64,000 nt of DNA from an uncultured Draconibacterium sp. (GTDB lineage Bacteria; Bacteroidota; Bacteroidia; Bacteroidales; Prolixibacteraceae): positions 620,001-684,000 of the forward strand of contig NZ_OY782038.1 in NCBI RefSeq assembly GCF_963677575.1. Direction: 5' to 3'. A program made the translations under genes and the position numbers. The notes under the pieces were generated by a model. That model did not search any database. It was not told the origin of the DNA and saw only the letters and a list, made by a program, of their open reading frames with translations. The stretch's first letter is position 1. Every line of letters starts with the position of its first letter. Below are positions 15,879 through 23,953 of the stretch, piece after piece.

Positions 15879-16919
15879 TTAAATTGTTGTCTCCAACAAT
15901 TGATGCTTATACTCGGGTAAAAGTTGCGTGAACTTTAATAAAGTATTTTCAAAATCTAATTCCGACTCACCTCCGGCAGCATTCAAATGCCCGCCACCAT
16001 TGAAATGGCTTGATGAAAATTCATTTGCAGGAAAATTTCCTTTTGAGCGAAAAGATGCTTTTACATATTCATCTTTTTCGATAAACAGCGCACTGAAAAC
16101 TATATTTTTTATCGACAGCGGGTAATTTACAAATCCCTCGGTATCGCCGGGCTGAAAATTAAACCGCTTCAATTCTTCTTTACTAATACTGATCACCGCA
16201 GCTCTGTACTCCGGGAAAACCTGCATTTTCTCGTTCAGGCAATACCCCAGCAATTTCATACGGTCGGCCGAATAATTATGAAATACCGACGATTGAATTT
16301 TATCGGTGTTTATCTCATATTTCAACAATTCGGAAACCACTTTAAACGTGTTTTTCGAAATATTATGACTAAAACCACCAGTATCGGTAAGAATGCCAGT
16401 ATACAATGCTTCTGCTGCTTTTTGCGACAGGTTTTCGTTTAATCCGGCTGCTTCAAGCACATCAAAAACCAATTCGGCAGTTGAGCTGTACGACGTCTCG
16501 GAAACCATAAAATCGCAAAACTGCGTAGGGTACGGATGATGATCGATCAATACTTTTTTCTTCTCAAACTCGAGAATTTTCTTTTCGAGCTTTCCGGCAC
16601 GCGAAGCCTCGTTAAAATCCACACAGATCATTGCATCGGCCTGTTTCAGCCAACTTTTAGCTTTCTTTTTATCTTTATCGTAAATAATTACCGGAACATC
16701 GACAGAAAACCATTTTAGAAACACGGGGTAGTCGTTTGCAGACAATACCTTAACCTCATGTCCAAAATCGGCAAGTACCTGCCCGAGCCCCAGCGCCGAT
16801 CCAATAGCATCGCCATCCGGATTTTCATGCGGAATAATGACCAACTTCATTTTCGAAGTTGTGAGCAATGCTTTAATCGATGTAATAATCTCTATGTCAA
16901 TATTTTTCAAAACATTCAA
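15879..16919 (-). CDS. DHH-family phosphoesterase, NrnA-like (nanoRNase/pAp phosphatase)
   Basis: 346-aa cytoplasmic enzyme. DHH motifs are complete: HENPDGDAIGSALG, ICVDFNEASR, LIDHHPYP, TGILTDTGGFSH, and the DHHA1 motif FNGGGHLNAAGGE at the C-terminus. NrnA-type proteins degrade oligoribonucleotides of 2-5 nt and dephosphorylate 3'-phosphoadenosine 5'-phosphate. It heads a three-gene unit with two FKBP lipoproteins and is divergent from ndk. Confidence 0.92.
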   Translation of the reverse strand: MNVLKNIDIEIITSIKALLTTSKMKLVIIPHENPDGDAIGSALGLGQVLADFGHEVKVLSANDYPVFLKWFSVDVPVIIYDKDKKKAKSWLKQADAMICVDFNEASRAGKLEKKILEFEKKKVLIDHHPYPTQFCDFMVSETSYSSTAELVFDVLEAAGLNENLSQKAAEALYTGILTDTGGFSHNISKNTFKVVSELLKYEINTDKIQSSVFHNYSADRMKLLGYCLNEKMQVFPEYRAAVISISKEELKRFNFQPGDTEGFVNYPLSIKNIVFSALFIEKDEYVKASFRSKGNFPANEFSSSHFNGGGHLNAAGGESELDFENTLLKFTQLLPEYKHQLLETTI

Positions 16920-17058
16920 AAATTAGAATTGGCAAAGATAAAAAATCTTGCCTCGCTTGAAAACGCTAATAACCCAAATTTTGTTAATATTGTAAAAGGC
17001 AAGCTTTTATTAATGACTTGAACCAATAAACAGACAAATAATATATAAAACTTTTAAA

Positions 17059-17490
17059 ATGGCTGGAAACAGAACCTTTACAATGATTAAGCCCGGAGCA
17101 ATGAGAAAGAACTACGAGGGCGCAATTTTAAAAATGATAAACGATGCCGGTTTTAAAATTCGTGCGATGAAACTCACGCGCATGTCGAAAACTCAGGCCG
17201 GTGCCTTTTACGAAGTTCACAAAGGAAAACCGTTTTACGATAAACTCATTCAGTTTATGAGCTCGGGACCAATTATAGCCGCCATTTTAGAGAAAGAAAA
17301 TGCCATAGAAGATTTTCGGGAACTGATTGGAGCCACCAACCCGGAAAACGCTGCAGAAGGCACCGTACGTAAAATGTTTGCCTGCAGTGTTACCGAAAAC
17401 GCGGTTCATGGCGCCGACAGCGATGAAAACGCAACGCGCGAAGCCGACTTTTTCTTTTCTACTTTCGAGCGGTTTTACGACTACGAATAA
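17059..17490 (+). CDS. ndk: Nucleoside-diphosphate kinase
   Basis: 143 aa, the usual length. TFTMIKPGAMRKNYEGAIL is at the N-terminus, and the catalytic His is in ENAVHGADSDENA. It transfers the gamma phosphate between nucleoside triphosphates and diphosphates. It is divergent from the NrnA-like gene and convergent with the mutarotase, six bases apart. Nothing unusual is seen. Confidence 0.97.
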   Translation: MAGNRTFTMIKPGAMRKNYEGAILKMINDAGFKIRAMKLTRMSKTQAGAFYEVHKGKPFYDKLIQFMSSGPIIAAILEKENAIEDFRELIGATNPENAAEGTVRKMFACSVTENAVHGADSDENATREADFFFSTFERFYDYE

Positions 17491-17495
17491 GCGAT

Positions 17496-18392
17496 TTATT
17501 CAACACTTATTACAGCTGTAGTTTCGTGCGATTCTCCCGGAGCCAGATCGATCTGATCGTTGATCTTGTTCACCGTTTCGAGACATACAAAAGTTTCATA
17601 TCCATCGTTGGGCATGTCGCTCATTTGCTCGCATGCTTCGGCACCGGGATTCCAAACTGTTGAACATTTGCTGCCTTTTTTTGCAATCCGGATACTGCGT
17701 TTAAAATACGGATCGTTAATGACACAATCAGCTTCAGTATCGAAATAATGTCGTGTTGTAGCTACTGATACTTCAAGAAGTTCTTCTTCCTGAACGTATC
17801 GATTGCCATCCAACTGGTTTTCGTAATGCGTATTTGCCAGTCCGGCAATTTTAATATTTTCGATAGCCGAAAGATTGAAATAAGTGTGCAGTGCCGATGT
17901 GTAAGAAATAGCAGCATCAGAAGTATTGGTAACTTTTAATGTAACCGACAACGAATCGCCAATTACAAAAATCATTTCAGCAACAAACTCGTGAGGCCAG
18001 TAAGCTTTGGTTTCTTCTGAAGATTTTAGCTGCATTGAAACATAAGTCTCCCCTTTCTCCAATGTATCAACCTCGGTAACTTCCCACATCGAAATTCGGG
18101 CAAAACCGTGTTGCGGCAAGGCCGAATTGTTTGCATGCGGGCCAAACCACGGAAAACAAACTGGAATACCTCCGCGAATTGCTTTGCCTTTTTCAAAAAC
18201 ACTGTACGGACTCATCCACAAAACATCGGTGGTTCGCATGGGCCTGAATCGGGTAATTTGTGCACCGTATAGGCAAATATCAGCTTCGGCATATTTATTT
18301 GTTATGGTTATAAAAGGCAGATCGCCGTCGAGTTCCATAAAACCAACTTCACCTTCAACTCCAAATTTTTCGTTTAATTCGTCTATATCCAT
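17496..18392 (-). CDS. D-hexose-6-phosphate mutarotase (YeaD-like)
   Basis: 298-aa aldose-1-epimerase-fold protein. The conserved parts are the His in LPQHGFARISMWEV, LHTYFNLSAIENI, and the C-terminal Glu in FVCLETVN. The family interconverts anomers of glucose-6-phosphate and related sugars in the cytoplasm. A DUF721 gene and recF follow upstream on the same strand with small gaps, but no functional link is evident. Confidence 0.9.
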   Translation of the reverse strand: MDIDELNEKFGVEGEVGFMELDGDLPFITITNKYAEADICLYGAQITRFRPMRTTDVLWMSPYSVFEKGKAIRGGIPVCFPWFGPHANNSALPQHGFARISMWEVTEVDTLEKGETYVSMQLKSSEETKAYWPHEFVAEMIFVIGDSLSVTLKVTNTSDAAISYTSALHTYFNLSAIENIKIAGLANTHYENQLDGNRYVQEEELLEVSVATTRHYFDTEADCVINDPYFKRSIRIAKKGSKCSTVWNPGAEACEQMSDMPNDGYETFVCLETVNKINDQIDLAPGESHETTAVISVE

Positions 18393-18403
18393 AGTTCGTT
18401 CAG

Positions 18404-18694
18404 TTATTTAAAAACAATCCTTGTTATCATCTCTTCGCCTGCATTCTCATTAATGCGTCGACAAATTTCTTCGCGCATTAAAAACAGTTCGTTTTTTACC
18501 ACTGCAGAAGTTATTTCAACATATAAAATCCGGTTTCGAATGGAAATATTTCGGGTGTAGCGCGCAATGGTTTTTCCGAGCAGGTTTTCCCAGCCCTCAA
18601 CAATATCCACTTCTTTTAATTTCCGCTCCATGCGGTTTTCCTCGATATACTGTTTTAAAACCTCGCTTAACGATTGTGTATTACTTCGTCTCAT
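18404..18694 (-). CDS. DUF721 / DciA-like protein
   Basis: 96 aa, basic, with the DUF721 pattern (LSEVLKQYIEEN, VDIVEGWENLLGKTIARYT, LYVEITSAVVKNELFLMREE). DciA-type DUF721 proteins recruit the replicative helicase in bacteria lacking DnaC or DnaI. Its start overlaps the recF stop by 4 bases. A recF-DUF721 pair is common in Bacteroidota and other phyla and supports a replication role. Confidence 0.88.
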   Translation of the reverse strand: MRRSNTQSLSEVLKQYIEENRMERKLKEVDIVEGWENLLGKTIARYTRNISIRNRILYVEITSAVVKNELFLMREEICRRINENAGEEMITRIVFK

Positions 18695-19797
18695 TGTACC
18701 AGTTCTACTTTTCCTTTTTCTACTTTAAAAATACGATAATCGGCATCCATCTTTTTAATTATGGTATCGAGATGCTCGCGATTGGTGTCAGTCAAAAATA
18801 TCTGACCAAACTGTTCGCCAGCCACAGCCGTAACAATTTGCTCCACCCGGTGCTGATCCAGTTTATCAAAAATATCGTCCAATAAAAGGATTGGATTTAT
18901 GCCCGAAATCTCCTTTATAAACTCAAATTGTGCCAGTTTTAATGCCACCAGGTATGTTTTTTTCTGTCCCTGCGAACCCAGTTTTTTTATCAGGTAATCA
19001 CCAATTCTTAGCTGTAAATCATCTTTATGAATTCCAACCGTTGTGTACTGCACTACCCTGTCTTTTTGTAACGACGCTTTTAGCATTGTTGCAAGATCCG
19101 ATTCGTACAAATCCGATTGATGCACCAACTCCACCACTTCGTTTCCTCCCGATATATAATTATAGTATCGTTGAAAAACCGGAATCAGCTTTTCTACAAA
19201 ACGTGTACGTTCTTCATGAATTCGTGTTCCGTATTCCACCAACTGATCGTCCCAAATGCCCAGCAGTTCTTCATCGAAGTATCGTTCGCTGGCAAACTGT
19301 TTTAGCAAATTATTCCGCTGCATCAGTGCCCGATTGTATTTTAACAGATCGTCGAGATAAGTTTGGTTGTATTGCGAAATTACGCCATCCATAAATTTGC
19401 GGCGCTCGTCGCTGCCCCCTAGAATCAGGTTTACATCCGACGGCGTGATCATCACCAAAGGCAACAATCCAATATGTTCCTGTAGTTTTTTATAAACCTT
19501 GGTATTCCGTTTAAACTGCTTTTTCTGCCCTTTTTGCAAACCACAATTAATGTTTTCTTTCGATTCCATTCGGCTGTAATTCCCGTTCAGCATAAAAAAA
19601 CTCTCATCGTGATTGATATTCAGCTGATCGGTAGCATTAAAAAAGCTTTTGCAAAACGACAGGTAATAAATAGCGTCGAGCATATTGGTTTTCCCTGCGC
19701 CGTTCTTACCGATAAAACAATTCAGTTTTGGCGAGAACTCAGCCTTTACCTCCAGAATATTTTTAAAATTTACAATTGAAATTTCTTCAATGTGCAT
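18691..19797 (-). CDS. recF: DNA replication/repair protein RecF
   Basis: 368 aa from the start at 19797 (MHIEEISIVNFKNILEVKAE). The longer frame to 19866 adds a segment without conservation. Walker A is GKNGAGKTN, the ABC signature is in KLGSQGQKKTYLVALKL, and Walker B is PILLLDDIFDKLD. This SMC-like ATPase loads RecA at single-strand gaps with RecO and RecR. The next gene on this strand (DUF721) overlaps it. Confidence 0.96.
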   Translation of the reverse strand: MHIEEISIVNFKNILEVKAEFSPKLNCFIGKNGAGKTNMLDAIYYLSFCKSFFNATDQLNINHDESFFMLNGNYSRMESKENINCGLQKGQKKQFKRNTKVYKKLQEHIGLLPLVMITPSDVNLILGGSDERRKFMDGVISQYNQTYLDDLLKYNRALMQRNNLLKQFASERYFDEELLGIWDDQLVEYGTRIHEERTRFVEKLIPVFQRYYNYISGGNEVVELVHQSDLYESDLATMLKASLQKDRVVQYTTVGIHKDDLQLRIGDYLIKKLGSQGQKKTYLVALKLAQFEFIKEISGINPILLLDDIFDKLDQHRVEQIVTAVAGEQFGQIFLTDTNREHLDTIIKKMDADYRIFKVEKGKVELVQ

Positions 19798-19922
19798 TAT
19801 CTGTTTCTTTGTATTCGTTCGTACAAAACTAAATAAAAACGTTGCACATTTCTGAAATGTTGACAAAAACAGGATAATAACAGTTCGATGTTGATTATTA
19901 TAGAAAATAAAACAAGCATTGG

Positions 19923-19953
19923 TTTAGCTGTTTTGAAAAAAAAGCTATTTTTG
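19923..19953 (+). promoter_or_regulatory. Promoter of the TPR gene
   Basis: The -7 box TATTTTTG (19946-19953) fits TAnnTTTG. TTTA at 19923-19926 is one change from the -33 TTTG, with a 19-base spacer. The ATG follows at 19979. Confidence 0.45.
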
Positions 19954-19978
19954 CGGCACAATTTTGAAATAGAGTGAA

Positions 19979-20665
19979 ATGGCAAAGAAGAATGTAGAGC
20001 AAGCCGATAATTTACAGGAACTTGAAAGTGCGTTAACAAAAACGGAACAATTTGTTGAAGATAATTCGAAAATGATCAGCTACGTGGTTGGTGGAATTAT
20101 TATAATTGTTGCCGCTTATCTTGGTTTTAACAAGTTTTATGTACAACCAAAAGAAGACGAAGCAATTTCGCAAATGTTTATGGCCGAGAACTATTTCGAA
20201 AAAGACTCGTTCAATCTGGCTATCAACGGTGATGGGAACTACTTAGGTTTCCTTGATATTATTGATGATTACGGTATTACAAAATCGGCTAACCGTGCAA
20301 AATACTACACTGGTATTTCATATTTGTATATGGGACAGTACGAAGATGCACTGGATTATTTAAATGATTTTAAAACCGACGATTTATTGCTGGCTCCGGT
20401 TGCCGAAGGTGCAAAAGGTGATGCATACCTTGAATTAGGTGAGACTGACAATGCATTAAAACAATACAAAAAAGCTTACGCAGCAAGCGATAACGAATTA
20501 ACAACTCCGGTTTATATGATGAAAGCAGCTAACCTGCTTGAATCGATGGACGAGCTGGAAGATGCACTAGCCTTGTACGAAGATATTAAAGCGGAATATC
20601 CACAATCTACAGAAGGCACAAATGCCGACCGCTACATTGCACGCATCAAAACAAAATTGAATTAA
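19979..20665 (+). CDS. Membrane-anchored tetratricopeptide-repeat protein
   Basis: 228 aa. A short charged N-terminus and one membrane segment (MISYVVGGIIIIVAAYLGF, about 35-53) precede a TPR domain (YYTGISYLYMGQYEDALDYL, GDAYLELGETDNALKQYKKA, ALALYEDIKAEYPQ). It resembles the YfgM/ancillary SecYEG-type or generic Bacteroidota TPR proteins and probably works as a periplasm-facing scaffold. A strong terminator follows. Confidence 0.88.
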   Translation: MAKKNVEQADNLQELESALTKTEQFVEDNSKMISYVVGGIIIIVAAYLGFNKFYVQPKEDEAISQMFMAENYFEKDSFNLAINGDGNYLGFLDIIDDYGITKSANRAKYYTGISYLYMGQYEDALDYLNDFKTDDLLLAPVAEGAKGDAYLELGETDNALKQYKKAYAASDNELTTPVYMMKAANLLESMDELEDALALYEDIKAEYPQSTEGTNADRYIARIKTKLN

Positions 20666-20685
20666 AAAAAATTCAAACAATAGTT

Positions 20686-20710
20686 AAACCCCTCTTCGGA
20701 GGGGTTTTTT
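20686..20710 (+). terminator. Rho-independent terminator after the TPR gene
   Basis: AAACCCCTC and GAGGGGTTT form a 9-bp stem closed by a TTCG tetraloop, followed by TTT. It is a textbook intrinsic terminator. Confidence 0.92.
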
Positions 20711-20724
20711 GTTTGTATAAACAT

Positions 20725-20732
20725 TATTTTTG
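20725..20732 (+). promoter_or_regulatory. -7 promoter box for ribH
   Basis: TATTTTTG lies 30 bases before the ribH ATG and after the upstream terminator, so ribH probably has its own promoter. No -33 match is seen. The gap holds no FMN riboswitch. Confidence 0.4.
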
Positions 20733-20761
20733 CTTTACCAGCAATACAAAAAAACAGAATT

Positions 20762-21247
20762 ATGGCAACAAAAGATTTATCAGCATACGATATTAATTCG
20801 GTACCATCAGCAGAAAACATGCGTTTTGGTGTGGTGGTGGCAGAATGGAACTGGGAAATTACATCGGCACTGGGAAACGGTGTTGTTGAAACTTTAAAAA
20901 AGCATGGAGCTACTGACGAAAATATTTCAGTAAAATATGTTCCCGGAACTTTTGAGCTTCCTTTGGGCGGACAATATTTTGCAGAGTTAGATAACGTTGA
21001 CGCTGTAATTCTGCTGGGTTGCGTTATTCAGGGCGACACCCGTCACTTCGATTATATTTGCGAGGGTGTAACTCAGGGCACAAAAGATTTGAACCTGAAA
21101 TACAACAAACCGTTTATTTTTGGTGTTCTTACTACAAACGACGAACAACAGGCGCTTGATCGTGCAGGAGGTAAACTGGGTAACAAAGGCGACGAAGCTG
21201 CCATAACTGCCATTAAAATGGTGGCGCTGCAACAGTCATTTAAGTAA
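20762..21247 (+). CDS. ribH: 6,7-dimethyl-8-ribityllumazine synthase
   Basis: 161 aa, with the usual segments: VVVAEWNWEITSALGNG, VPGTFELPLGGQYFA, and the catalytic region LLGCVIQGDTRHFDYICEG. It catalyses the penultimate step of riboflavin synthesis and forms an icosahedral or pentameric assembly. It stands alone here, without other rib genes. Confidence 0.97.
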   Translation: MATKDLSAYDINSVPSAENMRFGVVVAEWNWEITSALGNGVVETLKKHGATDENISVKYVPGTFELPLGGQYFAELDNVDAVILLGCVIQGDTRHFDYICEGVTQGTKDLNLKYNKPFIFGVLTTNDEQQALDRAGGKLGNKGDEAAITAIKMVALQQSFK

Positions 21248-21259
21248 GTGAGACTCTAG

Positions 21260-21332
21260 TTTCAGAATCCGTCAGATGACGGTGAGCTGAAATTATCAAG
21301 TCGAACTTATCCCGATGCACAGCCATCGGGAT
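21260..21332. repeat. Intergenic double-hairpin repeat after ribH
   Basis: Two structured parts. The first is a nested stem, with TTTCAG/CTGAAA outside and CCGTCA/TGACGG inside (21260-21292). The second is a 9-bp perfect stem ATCCCGATG/CATCGGGAT with a 6-base loop (21309-21332). No T-run follows, so it is not a simple terminator. The form is that of a dispersed palindromic repeat. Copy number cannot be judged from one window. Confidence 0.55.
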
Positions 21333-21387
21333 CTGGAAGATTTTGTTACCTTCCCTTTTTGTTTGAGCGTATAATAAATCCAACTAA

Positions 21388-21957
21388 ATGAAACAAGTTC
21401 TGCACATAAAAAATATGGTTTGTAACCGCTGTATTAAAGTGGTGAAAGAAGAACTTAAAAAGCTTGATATTGAGATTGAAACGATCGAACTGGGGAAAGT
21501 TGGTATCACTGAAGAATTGGATAAAGACCAAACAGAAGAAGTGCGTTCTGTTTTGCACGACAATGGTTTTGAGTTGATGAATGATAAAAAAAGTCAGCTG
21601 ATCGACCGTATAAAAACCATTATCATTGAAAAAACGCATTACTCAAACGATGAAAAAGAGCCCGTTAATTTCTCAGATGTCATTGCCGGAGATCTTGGTC
21701 ACGATTACTCTTATTTAAGTAAGTTATTTTCGTCGGTGGAAGGAATAACCATCGAAAAATACATCATCAACCAAAAAATAGAGAAAGTTAAAGAGCTGCT
21801 TGTTTACGGCGAACTTACCTTGAATGAAATATCCTACCAAATGGGCTACAGCAGTGTACAACACTTGTCGAACCAGTTTAAAAAAGTTACCGGGTTAACG
21901 CCTTCGCACTTTAAAAAACTGAAAGAACACAAGCGTAAACCGCTTGACGAGGTTTAG
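21388..21957 (+). CDS. HMA-domain / AraC-type fusion regulator (metal sensor)
   Basis: 189 aa. Residues 1-70 are a ferredoxin-like heavy-metal-associated domain with the pair C12-x-x-C15 (HIKNMVCNRCIKVV). Residues ~90-180 are an AraC DNA-binding domain with two helix-turn-helix units (GDLGHDYSYLSKLFSSVEG, then LTLNEISYQMGYSSVQHLSN). A single protein thus joins metal binding by a chaperone-like fold to an AraC output. It stands directly before the metal permease and the RND efflux genes, which are its likely targets. The metal is probably Cu(I), possibly Zn or Ag. Confidence 0.9.
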   Translation: MKQVLHIKNMVCNRCIKVVKEELKKLDIEIETIELGKVGITEELDKDQTEEVRSVLHDNGFELMNDKKSQLIDRIKTIIIEKTHYSNDEKEPVNFSDVIAGDLGHDYSYLSKLFSSVEGITIEKYIINQKIEKVKELLVYGELTLNEISYQMGYSSVQHLSNQFKKVTGLTPSHFKKLKEHKRKPLDEV

Positions 21958-22018
21958 CTAGGGACAAAACTTATTTTCTTCTTTATTTACAGTCTCACGA
22001 AGATATCGCTGATTTTCG

Positions 22019-22036
22019 TTCACCCAAATGGGTGAA
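22019..22036. promoter_or_regulatory. Palindrome upstream of the metal permease
   Basis: TTCACCC and GGGTGAA form a perfect 7-bp inverted repeat around AAAT, 104 bases before the permease ATG and 62 bases after the HMA-AraC stop. It may be an operator or a short terminator for the regulator gene. Confidence 0.4.
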
Positions 22037-22139
22037 ATTATTTCTGCGTAAAATCCCAAAATCTTATAAATCATTTCCAAAATCGTGTAAACAAAATCTC
22101 CATTATCCTCCTTTTCTTTGTATTATAATTTTCAATAGA

Positions 22140-23399
22140 ATGCAATTAGGACAATACATACTTAAGTTTTTAGGCGATTTCGCTACCATTTTAGGTGAAA
22201 TGGCCCCCTATCTTTTATTGGGATTTTTCTTTGCCGGACTATTGTATGCGTTTATTCCACGCGAAAAAATAGACAAGTATTTTAATGGTTCGCCATTTCG
22301 CTCGTCGGTTTTTTCATCATTATTGGGAATTCCGCTGCCCTTGTGTTCGTGTGGGGTAATCCCCACCGGAGCAGCTTTATATAAAAACGGGGCATCAAAA
22401 GGTGGAACTGTTTCGTTCCTGATTTCTACGCCGCAAACCGGTGTCGATTCTATTTTGGCAACCTTTTCGCTTATGGGATTACCATTTGCCATAATCCGTC
22501 CGATTGCTGCGTTAATTACCGGAATTTCAGGTGGTTTAATTACAAGTGTAATTACAAAAAATGAGCCTGCGCAACAGCATGTTGCAGATACAGTTGCAAA
22601 GCCAAAATCACTGGTGCAGAAAACTAAGGATGTTTTTCGTTACGGTTTTGTAGAGTTCATCCAGGATATCTCAAAATGGCTTGTTATTGGGCTGGTTTTA
22701 GCCGCCATAATTTCGGCTTTGATTCCAAACGATTTTTTTGAACTTTTAAACCTGTCGCCAATATTGCAAATGCTCTTAATTTTGGTGGTTTCGATTCCGT
22801 TGTATATTTGCGCAACCGGATCTATTCCGCTGGCCGCCATCCTTATTTTGAAAGGAGTAAGTCCCGGAGCAGCTTTTGTATTGCTTATGGCCGGACCTGC
22901 AACCAACGCAGCAACAATTACCATGATCGGTAAAGTTCTGGGCAAAAAAAGCCTCTTTACCTATCTCGGAACAATTATTATTGGCGCATTGGGATCGGGA
23001 CTGATCATTGACTATCTGCTTCCGGTACAATGGTTTACAGAAATTACCCAACAACATTTGGGACACGATCACGGAACTCATCTGAATTGGTGGCAAATTG
23101 CATCAGGAGTTTTACTTCTGGGATTGATTATAAATGGCTACATTCAGCGATATCGTACTCCAAAAGAACAATCTGAAACACAATTAAATAACAATACAAT
23201 GCAATTAAAAACAATTAAAGTTGAAGGAATGACTTGCAACCATTGCAAGGCGAACGTAGAAACCAACCTGCAAAAACTGGCGTTTGTAGATAGCGCAGTG
23301 GTAAATCTGACCGAAAAAACGGTTACTTTAGAGGGTGATAATATTGATCTGGACAAAGTAAAAGAAACTGTTGAATCGATTGGCTATAAAGCAGTGTAA
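22140..23399 (+). CDS. SO_0444-type Cu/Zn permease with C-terminal HMA domain
   Basis: The start at 22140 (MQLGQYILKFLGDFATILGE) is preferred; the frame opens at 22032 but the extra residues are not conserved in type. It is a DUF318/ArsP-like permease with eight or more membrane segments and the typical GIPLPLCSCGVIPTGAALYK and GPATNAATITMIGKVLGK motifs. A 70-residue HMA domain follows (KVEGMTCNHCKANVETNL). Such permeases export divalent or monovalent metals, and the HMA tail would hand over the metal ion. It lies between the HMA-AraC regulator and the cus-like operon. Confidence 0.9.
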   Translation: MQLGQYILKFLGDFATILGEMAPYLLLGFFFAGLLYAFIPREKIDKYFNGSPFRSSVFSSLLGIPLPLCSCGVIPTGAALYKNGASKGGTVSFLISTPQTGVDSILATFSLMGLPFAIIRPIAALITGISGGLITSVITKNEPAQQHVADTVAKPKSLVQKTKDVFRYGFVEFIQDISKWLVIGLVLAAIISALIPNDFFELLNLSPILQMLLILVVSIPLYICATGSIPLAAILILKGVSPGAAFVLLMAGPATNAATITMIGKVLGKKSLFTYLGTIIIGALGSGLIIDYLLPVQWFTEITQQHLGHDHGTHLNWWQIASGVLLLGLIINGYIQRYRTPKEQSETQLNNNTMQLKTIKVEGMTCNHCKANVETNLQKLAFVDSAVVNLTEKTVTLEGDNIDLDKVKETVESIGYKAV

Positions 23400-23422
23400 C
23401 TAAAAAGCATGTTAAAGCTTTG

Positions 23423-23460
23423 TTAAACGGTTGGTCAAATCGTTTAAACCTTTAATTTTG
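23423..23460 (+). promoter_or_regulatory. Promoter with overlapping inverted repeat, cus-like operon
   Basis: The -7 box TAATTTTG (23453-23460) fits TAnnTTTG, with GTTG/TTGG near -33 (23430-23434). TTAAACG (23423-23429) and CGTTTAA (23441-23447) are a perfect 7-bp inverted repeat with an 11-base spacer that brackets the -33 region, as a repressor or activator site would. It precedes the HYC_CC_PP gene by about 35 bases. Confidence 0.5.
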
Positions 23461-23493
23461 TAGAACGTTTATTTAGTGAAGTTTAAATTATAA

Positions 23494-23865
23494 ATGATAA
23501 GAAAACTCAGCCATATTATTTTAGCAACCCTTTTGTTGACCACAACAATGGGATTGGCCGTGAGCAAACATTATTGCCACAGTTCGCTGGTTGATGTTTC
23601 TTTTTTCGCCCAGGCAGATTCATGTTGCGATAACGGCGGATGCTGTACCAACGAAAATCATTTTTACCAGGTAAAAGAAGATTTTTCGGCGCCCGTAATT
23701 TCCACAGTTCCGGTACTTGCTGAAATTGATGTTATGCATCAAACGCTGCTTGATCCTGATATTCTAATCCCCAACGAATTAACAGAAGAATTCGAATTAA
23801 TAAATGCTCCTCCTCCACTAACGGTGAGGGAGTTCCTTGCGGAAGAACAATTATACCTTTTATGA
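23494..23865 (+). CDS. HYC_CC_PP family protein (copper-system accessory)
   Basis: 123-aa exported protein with signal peptide (ILATLLLTTTMGLAVS) and the pattern that names this family: HYC at residues 26-28, CC pairs at 44-45 and 50-51, and PPP at 106-108. The Cys and His residues make it a likely periplasmic metal-binding protein. It is usually found next to CusA-type pumps in Bacteroidota, as here, but its exact role is not known to me. Confidence 0.82.
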   Translation: MIRKLSHIILATLLLTTTMGLAVSKHYCHSSLVDVSFFAQADSCCDNGGCCTNENHFYQVKEDFSAPVISTVPVLAEIDVMHQTLLDPDILIPNELTEEFELINAPPPLTVREFLAEEQLYLL

Positions 23866-23872
23866 TTTTATT

Positions 23873-23953
23873 ATGATAAACTATCTGGTCATGATTTTCT
23901 TCGTGATCCCGATTTTCTATTGTATTAATCTCATAGCAAAAAAGGTATGCTAA
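23873..23953 (+). CDS. 26-residue hydrophobic membrane peptide overlapping cusA
   Basis: A short frame starting at ATG 23873, 7 bases after the HYC_CC_PP stop and overlapping the cusA start by 7 bases. The product is almost one membrane helix (MINYLVMIFFVIPIFYCINL) followed by IAKKVC. Its position suggests translational coupling to the pump, and a small single-helix partner of an RND pump has precedent in AcrZ. No homologue is known to me, so it may also be a leader for translation of cusA. Confidence 0.45.
   Translation: MINYLVMIFFVIPIFYCINLIAKKVC

Noticed and set aside
20666..20761. Possible FMN riboswitch before ribH
   Set aside because: The gap holds a complete terminator and a -7 box only, too short and without the conserved FMN element sequences.
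22032..22139. N-terminal extension of the metal permease
   Set aside because: The extension reads across the palindrome at 22019-22036 and has no membrane or signal character. The Met at 22140 begins the typical N-terminus.
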